DNA of 9,877 nucleotides. Source: Deferribacteraceae bacterium UBA1873 (GTDB lineage Bacteria > Chrysiogenota > Deferribacteres > Deferribacterales > Flexistipitaceae). Of this stretch, positions 1 through 7,500 are shown piece after piece; the stretch's first letter is position 1; each line of letters starts with the position of its first letter. Location of the stretch: assembly GCA_002338145.1 (NCBI GenBank), contig DDHP01000057.1, positions 1 through 9,877 of the forward strand, in the 5' to 3' direction. The translations under genes were made by a program, and so were the position numbers. The notes beneath the pieces are model-generated. The model made no database searches and was not told the DNA's origin. It was given only the letters and a program-made list of their open reading frames with translations.

Positions 1-78
1 GAACTAAAGTAGAAAACAACTGAAACTTTGTTCAGCAGGGAGTTTTTTGTCCTTGTTGCTAAATTGGATAAGGAAAAA

Positions 79-1194
79 CTAACAGCTTACTTCAATTCTT
101 GTCGAAGGCATTATTTCGTTACCTTTGCTAAAAAACAAAAAAGATAGAAAAATAAAAAATATAACCACAGATACAATAGCAAACCACAGATTGTAATAGC
201 CCAATGGTACAAACAGACAAACAGTAATCCAGTGCAGAGCAATAATGTAGCCGGAATGCAGCTTTATTGGGAAGTCATGAAATCTGGAAATTACCGCCAG
301 TCCACTCAGGTTCCATCCGTAAAGGGATATAATGCGGTGAAGGTTTAATACCAGATTTTTTTGATAATCCTGTGAGCTATCAATAAAAAATAAAGTAATA
401 TGAATGATTCCGGTTACCGCTGTAAGCATTAAGAATATTATTCCCGAAGTGAGAAAGCGTTTTTGTTGCTCTTCAAGACCCAGAGTAATATACAGATATA
501 ATACAATACTTACAGCCACAAAAAGTATTATAGAGATTACAAGTTCCAGAGCCAGAGATTCAAACAGTATAAAACCGAAAAAGAATATTACTCCGAGATT
601 TATTGTCCAGAAACAGAAGACTTTTAATAGGCGACTGAAAAGACCTTTTGACCTATGCATCATGGAAAACATTACAGACAATGTTATTAGTGATACGGGA
701 AAAGAAAAACCTAAAAAAAAAGTATTAAGCTGCAACTTTCTGAAAGGCAAAAGGTGGATATATTGATGATTCACAACAGCAAAAGCAGAAAAAAAAAGTC
801 CAATTGAAAGACACAACAGGGATGCCTGGTGGAATTTAGCTGCAACGGGGACTTTCATTGTGAAAAAATCAAAAGGGAATAAACTAAAGGCTTTTATTCT
901 TGTTCGTTCAACAATTAACGCCAAAATAACCGCAATACCAATAGATGCTATATAAATTTCAAAAAATGCAGTTAATGCATAACACACCGATAATAAGTAA
1001 AAAAATATAACGTTTTTACTGACCTGCTTTTGGTTTTCGGTAAAATAAAGGATAATGGTGCCGCCACTGCATAGATTAAAAAGAAAAATATGCAGACGCT
1101 CGAAATTAATCTCAGGTAAAATAAGGTGCATAAAGCCAAAGCTTAATGCAATAGTCATGGTTAGGAGTAAAAGCGTTTTGAGAGTTCGGGACAT
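79..1194 (-). CDS. Polytopic membrane protein of unknown function, possibly heme-copper-oxidase-subunit-I-like
   Basis: The 371-residue product is almost wholly hydrophobic, with about 11 predicted membrane segments (roughly residues 7-26, 34-51, 61-79, 82-96, 121-140, 156-177, 190-211, 216-236, 247-271, 316-335, 337-356) and a short polar C-terminus. Histidines cluster at segment ends: H23, H35, H122, H143, H147, H180, H265, H286, H306, H313 and H321. Around residues 286-308, a His seven residues before a Gly-Trp pair, followed by a Gly and an R-F-H-x-F-P stretch, loosely recalls small proteins related to heme-copper oxidase subunit I; this resemblance is inferred from memory and is weak. 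The ATG is well supported: AGGGAG lies 9 nt upstream (1204-1209) and the start overlaps the stop of the preceding small ORF as TAATG. It is the last gene of the thiolase operon. The gene is certain; its function is not known. Confidence 0.85.
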   Translation of the reverse strand: MSRTLKTLLLLTMTIALSFGFMHLILPEINFERLHIFLFNLCSGGTIILYFTENQKQVSKNVIFFYLLSVCYALTAFFEIYIASIGIAVILALIVERTRIKAFSLFPFDFFTMKVPVAAKFHQASLLCLSIGLFFSAFAVVNHQYIHLLPFRKLQLNTFFLGFSFPVSLITLSVMFSMMHRSKGLFSRLLKVFCFWTINLGVIFFFGFILFESLALELVISIILFVAVSIVLYLYITLGLEEQQKRFLTSGIIFLMLTAVTGIIHITLFFIDSSQDYQKNLVLNLHRIISLYGWNLSGLAVISRFHDFPIKLHSGYIIALHWITVCLFVPLGYYNLWFAIVSVVIFFIFLSFLFFSKGNEIMPSTRIEVSC

Positions 1195-1379
1195 TAGATT
1201 GTTCTCCCTGAAAAGTGTTTGACTGCTTTTCTCCTTTTTTGCAGAAAGTCGGATTCTTCTTGAAAACGTGCTCTAACCCAGGCTGACAATTGCTGTTTAA
1301 AAGCGCCACCTTCGTTATGACAGCCAAACGAAAAATTTTTTGGGCATTTAATCCCATGTATTTTCTCAAAACCGTTCAC
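1194..1379 (-). CDS. Small 61-residue protein of unknown function, between thiolase and membrane protein
   Basis: This short ORF starts with GTG 5 nt after the thiolase stop and ends in a TAA that shares one base with the ATG of the membrane-protein gene, so it fills the gap exactly as a coupled operon member would. A possible Shine-Dalgarno (AAGGA) sits inside the thiolase tail, about 12 nt before the GTG, which is a little long. The product is basic and mostly soluble in character. It has C12 and C20-H21 in the N-terminal third, then a likely helix from about residue 27 to 56 containing a single Trp (W34) and a basic K-R-R-K patch. Two Cys and a His could bind a metal, but the spacing matches no zinc motif I recognise. 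I do not recognise the family. The alternative is a spacer with a chance ORF; the packing argues against that. Confidence 0.55.
   Translation of the reverse strand: MNGFEKIHGIKCPKNFSFGCHNEGGAFKQQLSAWVRARFQEESDFLQKRRKAVKHFSGRTI
1204..1209 (-). promoter_or_regulatory. Shine-Dalgarno AGGGAG deciding the start of the membrane protein
   Basis: AGGGAG lies 9 nt before the ATG at 1194, inside the last codons of the 61-residue ORF. It fixes the membrane protein start and shows that this gene has its own initiation signal as well as coupling through TAATG. Confidence 0.7.
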
Positions 1380-1384
1380 AATGT

Positions 1385-2809
1385 TTATTTGTCCTTAATA
1401 GAAAATTTGTTGGCTTTCCTAACAAAAACGATGCCCTCATCTTTTTTATCGATTTTCAACACTGTTTTTATACGCATTTTATAATTGTCGGCATATCGGG
1501 CAAAAAATTTTCTGTGGTTTCGCTCACAAATGACCAGGTTTAAATAAGGTTTGTTATCGGTAGTAGCGTAAAGCGTGGTGTAGGAGTATAATCTCAGTCT
1601 GTTGTCGCTCTTGAAAGGAATCTCTTCTGGGAAAATGTCCTTTATTTCGACTGTCGAAGGTTTAAGCACAGCATCTTTCTTCCTCAATATTGTAACGAAA
1701 TTGTTTGTGGCAAGCCCTCCCACGCTTTGTGTAAGACATACATCTCTTTGTTTAGGGGTTATTTCCTGTGGATAACAGTCAGTCATAATTTTAAATGCTT
1801 CAGCTATCTGTGCCAATCCGGAAGCCCCTAACGGATGGCCTCGGGACTTGAGACCACCTGATATATTAACAGGTAACCGTCCGGTGTGATATCCCTCTTT
1901 GTTCATGTAGAATTTTTTGATATCTTCACGTTTTAAAAGTCCTGTATCAAGCAAGCCTATTATTTCAAATGGGGTAAAAGCATCATGTATTTCAGCAAAA
2001 TCAATTGATTCCGGAGATATACCTGCCATTTTATATGCCTGGGAGGCAGCCGTTTTTGTGGATGCAAAAGAGGTAATGGTGGGTCGTTTTGCAAGAGACT
2101 GACGGTCTGTACCCTGACCTATGCCAATAATTTCGATTTCCCCTTTTGAAGAGGATAATACTATGGCTGCGGCACCGTCACTTACCGGTGAACAGTCAAA
2201 AAGCCGTAAAGGTGTTGAAATTAATTTACTGTTAAAATATTTGTCCTTTGTAATTGGCATTTTCAAATGAGAAATAGGATTCATCGAACCGTAGTGGTGA
2301 TTTTTGATTGCCACTTCACAAAGTATATCCTGGAATTTCGATGGACTAATTCGGTTTTCGTATCTGAAACGATTTGCCACAATTGCTGCCAACGCAGGCA
2401 TTGTAACACCTGTCTTTCTTTCGTATGGGTCTATAACCTGTGAAATCAGCCTGGTGACATCCTTTCCTTTAAGATCGGTCATTTTTTCAGCACCGATAAC
2501 CAAAACATTTTTGTACAATCCGCTTCTGATTGCGGCATAAGCGCTGAAAAAAACTGCTGCACCAGTGGATGAAGCTGTTTCAATACGCACAGCTGGCTTA
2601 CCGAATATTTCAAGTTTATCTGTTATGTAAGATGCGATATTCCCAACATTTGTAAAGCCTTCAGGGTTCATAAGCCCTATAAAGACTGCGTCTATTTCGC
2701 TTTCGGCAACAGTGAGCTTACTGAAAGCATTTTGAATGATGGTGACAAGGCTCGAGTTTGTTTTACCAAATTCAGAGAGAGAAGCGTCTCTTATAAATAC
2801 CCTTTGCAT
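1385..2809 (-). CDS. Thiolase-superfamily protein (SCP2/acetyl-CoA acetyltransferase-like) with Ser at the nucleophile position
   Basis: Residues 1 to about 378 form a full thiolase fold. The C-terminal-half catalytic motifs are present: H275 in E-I-H-D-A-F (the HDAF variant of NEAF) and H325 in the G-H-P-L-G-A-S-G loop, followed by V-G-G near residue 364. The nucleophile motif, normally a C-A-T/S-G block after a short strand, reads E-T-A-S-S-T-G, so the reactive Cys is replaced by S80. Members normally cleave or condense acyl-CoA thioesters; without the Cys, activity on thioesters is doubtful or different. Residues from about 379 to 474 are an extra strand-rich extension that may be OB-fold-like, as in DUF35 partners of thiolases, but with no zinc ribbon. 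The ATG has no Shine-Dalgarno; a promoter 6 nt upstream implies a leaderless message. First gene of an operon with the 61-aa and membrane proteins. Superfamily certain, substrate unknown. Confidence 0.9.
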   Translation of the reverse strand: MQRVFIRDASLSEFGKTNSSLVTIIQNAFSKLTVAESEIDAVFIGLMNPEGFTNVGNIASYITDKLEIFGKPAVRIETASSTGAAVFFSAYAAIRSGLYKNVLVIGAEKMTDLKGKDVTRLISQVIDPYERKTGVTMPALAAIVANRFRYENRISPSKFQDILCEVAIKNHHYGSMNPISHLKMPITKDKYFNSKLISTPLRLFDCSPVSDGAAAIVLSSSKGEIEIIGIGQGTDRQSLAKRPTITSFASTKTAASQAYKMAGISPESIDFAEIHDAFTPFEIIGLLDTGLLKREDIKKFYMNKEGYHTGRLPVNISGGLKSRGHPLGASGLAQIAEAFKIMTDCYPQEITPKQRDVCLTQSVGGLATNNFVTILRKKDAVLKPSTVEIKDIFPEEIPFKSDNRLRLYSYTTLYATTDNKPYLNLVICERNHRKFFARYADNYKMRIKTVLKIDKKDEGIVFVRKANKFSIKDK

Positions 2810-2815
2810 ACTGGC

Positions 2816-2844
2816 AGTATACAGTGACTGGTTTATGCTGTCAA
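2816..2844 (-). promoter_or_regulatory. Sigma70-type promoter for the thiolase operon, predicted leaderless
   Basis: On the minus strand TTGACA (2839-2844) and TATACT (2816-2821) are separated by 17 bp, a near-consensus promoter. Only 6 nt lie between the -10 box and the thiolase ATG, which places the expected transcription start at or within a base of the A of the ATG (2809). This agrees with the absence of a Shine-Dalgarno before that ATG. Confidence 0.75.
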
Positions 2845-2874
2845 ATAATATAGTTTGCTGATGTCACACATTAT

Positions 2875-2913
2875 TTGCAAATTGCATTAAAAAATATACT
2901 CTTTTTGCAAAAA
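2875..2913. promoter_or_regulatory. Paired TTGCAA palindromes, possible operator between divergent promoters
   Basis: TGCAA-A-TTGCA (2876-2886) is an inverted repeat and TTTTTGCAAAAA (2902-2913) is a perfect 12-bp palindrome. The TTGCAA cores begin at 2875 and 2905, exactly 30 bp apart, about three helical turns. They sit between the -35 boxes of the thiolase operon (2839-2844) and ahcY (2941-2946). A shared dimeric regulator is possible. The AT-rich background makes chance occurrence likely enough to keep confidence low. Confidence 0.3.
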
Positions 2914-2940
2914 AATGGGGGCAGCCAAAAAAGTCAAAGC

Positions 2941-2968
2941 TTGAAAAAAGGAATTATCCAACTATAAT
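2941..2968 (+). promoter_or_regulatory. Sigma70-type promoter of ahcY
   Basis: TTGAAA (2941-2946) and a perfect TATAAT (2963-2968) are spaced 16 bp apart. Transcription should begin near 2975, giving a leader of only about 20 nt with room for the ribosome binding site but for no riboswitch. The box also covers the upstream in-frame ATG at 2967, which therefore cannot be on the message from this promoter. Confidence 0.75.
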
Positions 2969-2981
2969 GACAAAAAAAATT

Positions 2982-2985
2982 GGAG
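2982..2985 (+). promoter_or_regulatory. Shine-Dalgarno GGAG deciding the ahcY start
   Basis: GGAG lies 8 nt before the ATG at 2994, an ideal distance. The alternative ATG at 2967 lies in the -10 box and has only a GGA 14 nt upstream, so 2994 is the start. Confidence 0.8.
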
Positions 2986-2993
2986 TGTTTTTT

Positions 2994-4409
2994 ATGAAAG
3001 TCAAAAGTGAAGATTATAAAGTAAAGGATATTAGTCTTGCTGATTATGGCAGAAAGGAAATATCTATAGCTGAAAAAGAGATGCCAGGACTTATGTCCAT
3101 CAGAGAAAAATATGCTAAAGAAAAACCTTTAAAAGATGTAAAGATTTCCGGCAGTTTGCATATGACTATTCAAACAGCCGTGCTTATTGAAACATTGGTG
3201 GAACTTGGTGCAAATGTCAGGTGGGCAAGCTGTAATATTTTTTCCACCCAGGATCATGCGGCGGCGGCTATTGCTGCTTCTGGTGTGCCCGTTTTTGCAT
3301 GGAAAGGTGAAACCCTTGAAGAGTATTGGTGGTGTACAGAACAGGCTTTATCTTTTGAAAACGATGCCGGGCCCAACCTTATAGTTGATGACGGTGGAGA
3401 TGCCACATTAATGGTTCATCTGGGATATCAGGCAGAAAAGAACCCTGCTGTTCTGGAGAAAACACCTGAGGGCGAAGATGAGCGTGAGCTTTATAAAAGA
3501 TTAGCTCTTATACAGCAGGCAGATCCTTCAAGGTGGGAGAAGGTTATTAATGACCTTAAGGGGGTTTCAGAAGAGACAACCACTGGTGTGCACAGGCTGT
3601 ATCAGATGATGAAAAATAATACATTACTTGTGCCTGCAATAAATGTTAACGACTCGGTTACAAAGTCTAAATTTGACAATCTGTACGGATGTCGTGAGTC
3701 CCTTATTGATGGGATAAAAAGAGCTACAGATGTAATGACAGCCGGCAAGGTAGCAGTTGTTTGTGGCTATGGGGATGTGGGGAAAGGTTGTGCTCAGGCT
3801 CTAAGAGGTATGGGCTCAAGGGTTATAGTTACGGAAATTGATCCGATTTGTGCTTTGCAAGCTGCTATGGAAGGATATGAAGTCAAAACAGTTGAAGATA
3901 CTCTAGGAAAAGGAGATATATATATTACAACAACAGGCAATAAAGATGTCATACGTGTCGAGCATATGGAAAAAATGAAAGATCAGGCAATTGTCTGTAA
4001 CATTGGTCACTTTGATAACGAAATACAGGTAGAAAAGTTGAATAATTATCCCGGAATAGTAAAGGAAAATATAAAACCTCAGGTGGATAAATACAGCTTT
4101 CCTGACGGGCATGAAATATTTCTCTTAGCTGAAGGGAGACTTGTGAATCTCGGGTGTGCCACCGGGCACCCTTCTTTTGTAATGTCCAATTCTTTTGCCA
4201 ATCAGGTTTTGGCTCAAATTGATCTTTGGAAAAATAGGAATGAATATAAACCTGGCGTATATATGCTACCTAAAAAACTCGATGAAGAAGTTGCAAGGCT
4301 GCACTTATCCAAAATTGGTGTCAAACTCACGAACCTCACCAAAGAACAGGCAGATTATATAGGTGTTCCTGTGGACGGCCCTTACAAGCCAGATCATTAC
4401 AGATATTAA
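2994..4409 (+). CDS. ahcY: Adenosylhomocysteinase (S-adenosyl-L-homocysteine hydrolase)
   Basis: This cytosolic, NAD-dependent enzyme reversibly splits S-adenosylhomocysteine into adenosine and homocysteine, removing the product that inhibits methyltransferases. The 471 residues cover the whole family. Substrate and catalytic residues expected by comparison with the mammalian enzyme are all present: H56 (S-L-H-M-T), D133 (D-D-G-G-D), E194 (S-E-E-T-T-T-G), K224 and D228 (S-V-T-K-S-K-F-D-N), C233 and H339 (C-N-I-G-H-F). The NAD loop G-Y-G-D-V-G-K-G is at 258-265, and the C-terminal tail ends K-P-D-H-Y-R-Y, the family's NAD-closing segment. It has the insertion of about 40 residues (roughly 147-190) typical of the longer bacterial form. 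The start at 2994 is chosen over 2967 because that ATG overlaps the -10 box. It stands alone with its own promoter and terminator, divergent from the thiolase operon. Confidence 0.98.
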   Translation: MKVKSEDYKVKDISLADYGRKEISIAEKEMPGLMSIREKYAKEKPLKDVKISGSLHMTIQTAVLIETLVELGANVRWASCNIFSTQDHAAAAIAASGVPVFAWKGETLEEYWWCTEQALSFENDAGPNLIVDDGGDATLMVHLGYQAEKNPAVLEKTPEGEDERELYKRLALIQQADPSRWEKVINDLKGVSEETTTGVHRLYQMMKNNTLLVPAINVNDSVTKSKFDNLYGCRESLIDGIKRATDVMTAGKVAVVCGYGDVGKGCAQALRGMGSRVIVTEIDPICALQAAMEGYEVKTVEDTLGKGDIYITTTGNKDVIRVEHMEKMKDQAIVCNIGHFDNEIQVEKLNNYPGIVKENIKPQVDKYSFPDGHEIFLLAEGRLVNLGCATGHPSFVMSNSFANQVLAQIDLWKNRNEYKPGVYMLPKKLDEEVARLHLSKIGVKLTNLTKEQADYIGVPVDGPYKPDHYRY

Positions 4410-4410
4410 T

Positions 4411-4446
4411 AAAGCAGCAGGGGATTTCCTGCTGCTTTTCTTTCTC
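4411..4446 (+). terminator. Intrinsic terminator of ahcY
   Basis: Immediately after the ahcY stop, an 11-bp perfect stem (AAAGCAGCAGG at 4411-4421 with CCTGCTGCTTT at 4428-4438) closes a 6-nt loop and runs into a T-rich tract (TTTTCTTTCT). It separates ahcY from the kinase gene. Confidence 0.9.
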
Positions 4447-4473
4447 CAGTCAGTCAATAAAAATCCTTAACTA

Positions 4474-4501
4474 TTGAAGTAAGTTGTGCTATTTGTAGAC
4501 T
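4474..4501 (+). promoter_or_regulatory. Possible promoter of the sensor kinase
   Basis: TTGAAG (4474-4479) and TAGACT (4496-4501) are 16 bp apart, just downstream of the ahcY terminator. A start near 4508 would leave a very short leader still containing the Shine-Dalgarno GAAAGG (4509-4514). Both boxes are imperfect, so this is a candidate only. Confidence 0.4.
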
Positions 4502-4518
4502 AAAAATAGAAAGGTATT

Positions 4519-7500
4519 ATGAAAAATACAAGTTTGAAGCATCAGTTTATTCTTATTATTGGTCTGTCATTACTGCTTCACCTGATAATCCTGGTGTTAT
4601 TCCTCCTCTTTTCCAGATACCAACATTACAAAGACAGCACAAAACTTGCCTATGAAAAACAGATGGAACACGGTAAAGAAAAGGTCAAAAGAGAAGTTTT
4701 GCAGATGTATAATATTATTGATTTTGAATTGGAAATATATAAGCAGAATGTGAAAAAAAGAATAATGGAAAGAGCTTACGAAGGGTACAGTATTGCCTGG
4801 TCTATTTTTAACAAATATAAAAATGAAAAATCAGAAGCTGAAATCAAGGCGATGATTGTCAGTGCTCTTCACAATGTACGATTTTTCAATGGAAGAGGTT
4901 ATTATTTCATTAACGATATGGATGCCAATGTAGTTATGTCCCCCATTATGCCGGAGGAAGTGGGTAATTCATACATAAATACTACAGAGGTGGATAATAA
5001 GTCAGTTTTAAAAAAAATCATAACTACGGTCAACAAGCAAAAAGAAGGTTTCATCACTTACAAAACATATCTGCCCGAAAGTGAGTTGCCTACCACTAAC
5101 TCTTATTACAAGAAAATATCATTCGTAAAACTGTTCGAGCCTTTCAATTGGATTATTGGCACCGGGGATTACAGATACGGCAATATAATAGAATTAAAAG
5201 ATAAAGTTATTAAAATGATTAACAGAAGAAAATATGGGGTAAACGGGTATTTTTTTGTTTACGATTTTAATGGCTTATGCCTGAGTCTACCCGCTGACAG
5301 GAGCAGGGAATATTCCAACCTGATAGGTATGAAAGATGTTACAGGAGAATCTGTAATAAAAAAAGCTATAAGTATTGCATCAAAAGGCGGCGGTTTTATG
5401 ACGTGGTATTTTAAGTCTTTGGTGGAGGATAAGCCTTTAAAGAAAATAGGATATATAAAAGGTGTAGATGAGTTAAATATTTGGTTTGGAACCGGAATAT
5501 ATGTGGATGAAATTTCTTCTGCTTTTGCTAAACAACTGGAAGCTTACAAAAACATAACTGCCAGAAATAGTGCAGCCATTTTGCTTACTCTCGTTTTTGT
5601 TTACGTAATAATTTATCTACTTACAAGAAAATTAGTAACTAATCTCAGCAAAGATATAGACCTGGTGAGCATTTCTTTTGATAAAGCCCTGAAAGATGAT
5701 AAGCTTATAGAGAAAAATATTACCAAAATGAATGAGTTACAGTCTTTAATAGATTCTTTTAATAATACGTTACGTAAAAAACATCTTTTTAACAGAATAG
5801 CACAGGAAAAAAAACGCCAGTTTGCGACACTTTTTGAAAAATCTGCCGAGCCTATGCTTATCCTTAATAAAAACGGATTTATCGACTGCAATAATGCCGC
5901 ATTAGCTTTTCTTGGCTATACAGAGAAGGGAAATATTCTAAAACATCCTTCAAAAATTTCTCCTGATTTACAGCTGTACGGAAAAACCGTTAAATACTAT
6001 GATGAAGTGATTAAGGAGCTTTATGAAACAAAAGGTGCAAAAAGCTTTGAATGGATACATTTTAAATCCGATGGAACACATATTTACGTTGCTACAATGC
6101 TGACATTCATAGAACCTCAGGATTTTATTTTTTGCACATGGAGGGATATCACAAAACGAGTGGTCGCCGAGAATGAGCTTTTAAATGAAAAAAATAAACT
6201 TGCCACAATGCTTGAAAGTATTAAAGACGGTGTGGTCATCGTTGATCTCGATTGCAGTATTACATATGTAAACGCTGCTTTTCTGAATATAACCGGCTAT
6301 AATAAAAAAGAAATATTGTTTAAAAACTTTGATGAACTTTTATCATTTTATGATTTATCCACGACAAAGGCCGATTCATTCAAGGTAGCTTACGTTTTAG
6401 CTTCCAGAAAAAGCTACACAAATTTACATGGTCAAAGAATAATCACAAAAGAAGGGCTTGAGCGGATAATTTCAAAAGCAATAACTCCGATTCTTAATGA
6501 AAAAAATGAGTTAACCGGTGCTGTAATCACTTTGAGGGATATAACGGAAAATGTTATTTTTCAGCAGAAGAAAGCCAGGTATGAAAATTTACACTCTATT
6601 GCGATATTTACAGGAAGTATGGCTCATGAGTTTAACAATATTTTAACAGGAATACTTACAAATGCTTATTTGGCAAAAAAGATATCCGAATCTTCCAATG
6701 TTCACAATTTTATAACAAAGATAGAAGAAGCGGTTTTGGAAGCTACGAAAACCACCAATAAGCTTTTGAAATATACAGAAACAGGTGATTTACAAAAAGG
6801 TGTCACAAGTTTATTTGATATGATAAAAGATACAGCAGACTTTGTTTTCGCGGAATCTGAGATTTCTGTTAATGTTAATTATGATGACAATGTCTGGGAA
6901 ATAGAGATTGATAAAGTAAAAATCAGTCAGTTGCTTAATAATATCTTTGTTAATGCCAAGCAGTCTATAGACGGTAACAACGGGAAAGTTGCTATAACTG
7001 TTGAAAATGTAAAACTGGGTGATGAAAACCACTATTCATTAAAAAATGGCAGATATGTAAAAATCAGAGTAAAAGATAATGGCAGAGGTATACCTGCAAA
7101 GTGGCATGATAAAATATTTGAGCCATATTTTACTACAAAAAAGCATAACAGTGGAATAGGTTTGTTTCGTGCAAAAAACATAGCGGTTAATCACGGTGGC
7201 ACAGTAAAGTTGATTAATTCTGATGAAAGTGGGACTTCTTTTGATATTTTGTTGCCTGCTTTTGAAATCGGGGATGCTTTAGCGGAAAACTTTTCAAATA
7301 AAGAAAAAGAATTAAAACTGGATAAGCTTAGGTTTTTGATAATTGAGAAAAACGATATAGAAAGAGAAAGTTTAAAAAGTGTTTTGGAGTTTTTGGGTAA
7401 TTATGCAGAAACAGCGGCTTCTTTTCCACAGGCCGGAAACATTTTGAGTGAAAATGACCTTTTTAATTTTTATATTGTTGGTGTTTCTTCAGAAGATGAG

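Noticed and set aside
1..78. A terminator for the thiolase operon downstream of the membrane protein
   Set aside because: Only broken pairing (AGCA with TGCT, GGA with TCC, around an A-run) is found; no continuous stem followed by T residues on the minus strand.
404..766. A 120-codon plus-strand ORF opposite the membrane protein
   Set aside because: It lies antisense inside a clear hydrophobic gene, its product is a mix of basic and low-complexity residues, and it has no supporting start signal.
1112..1369. An 85-codon minus-strand ORF overlapping the 61-aa and membrane-protein genes
   Set aside because: It overlaps both neighbours out of frame, while the 61-aa frame fits the operon junctions exactly.
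2887..2993. An S-adenosylhomocysteine riboswitch before ahcY
   Set aside because: The promoter at 2941-2968 leaves a leader of only about 20 nt, and no riboswitch-like GC-rich stems or conserved core are present upstream.
5613..5891. A 92-codon minus-strand ORF inside the kinase gene
   Set aside because: It is antisense to the HAMP-like linker and PAS1 coding sequence, with no promoter or ribosome binding site of its own.
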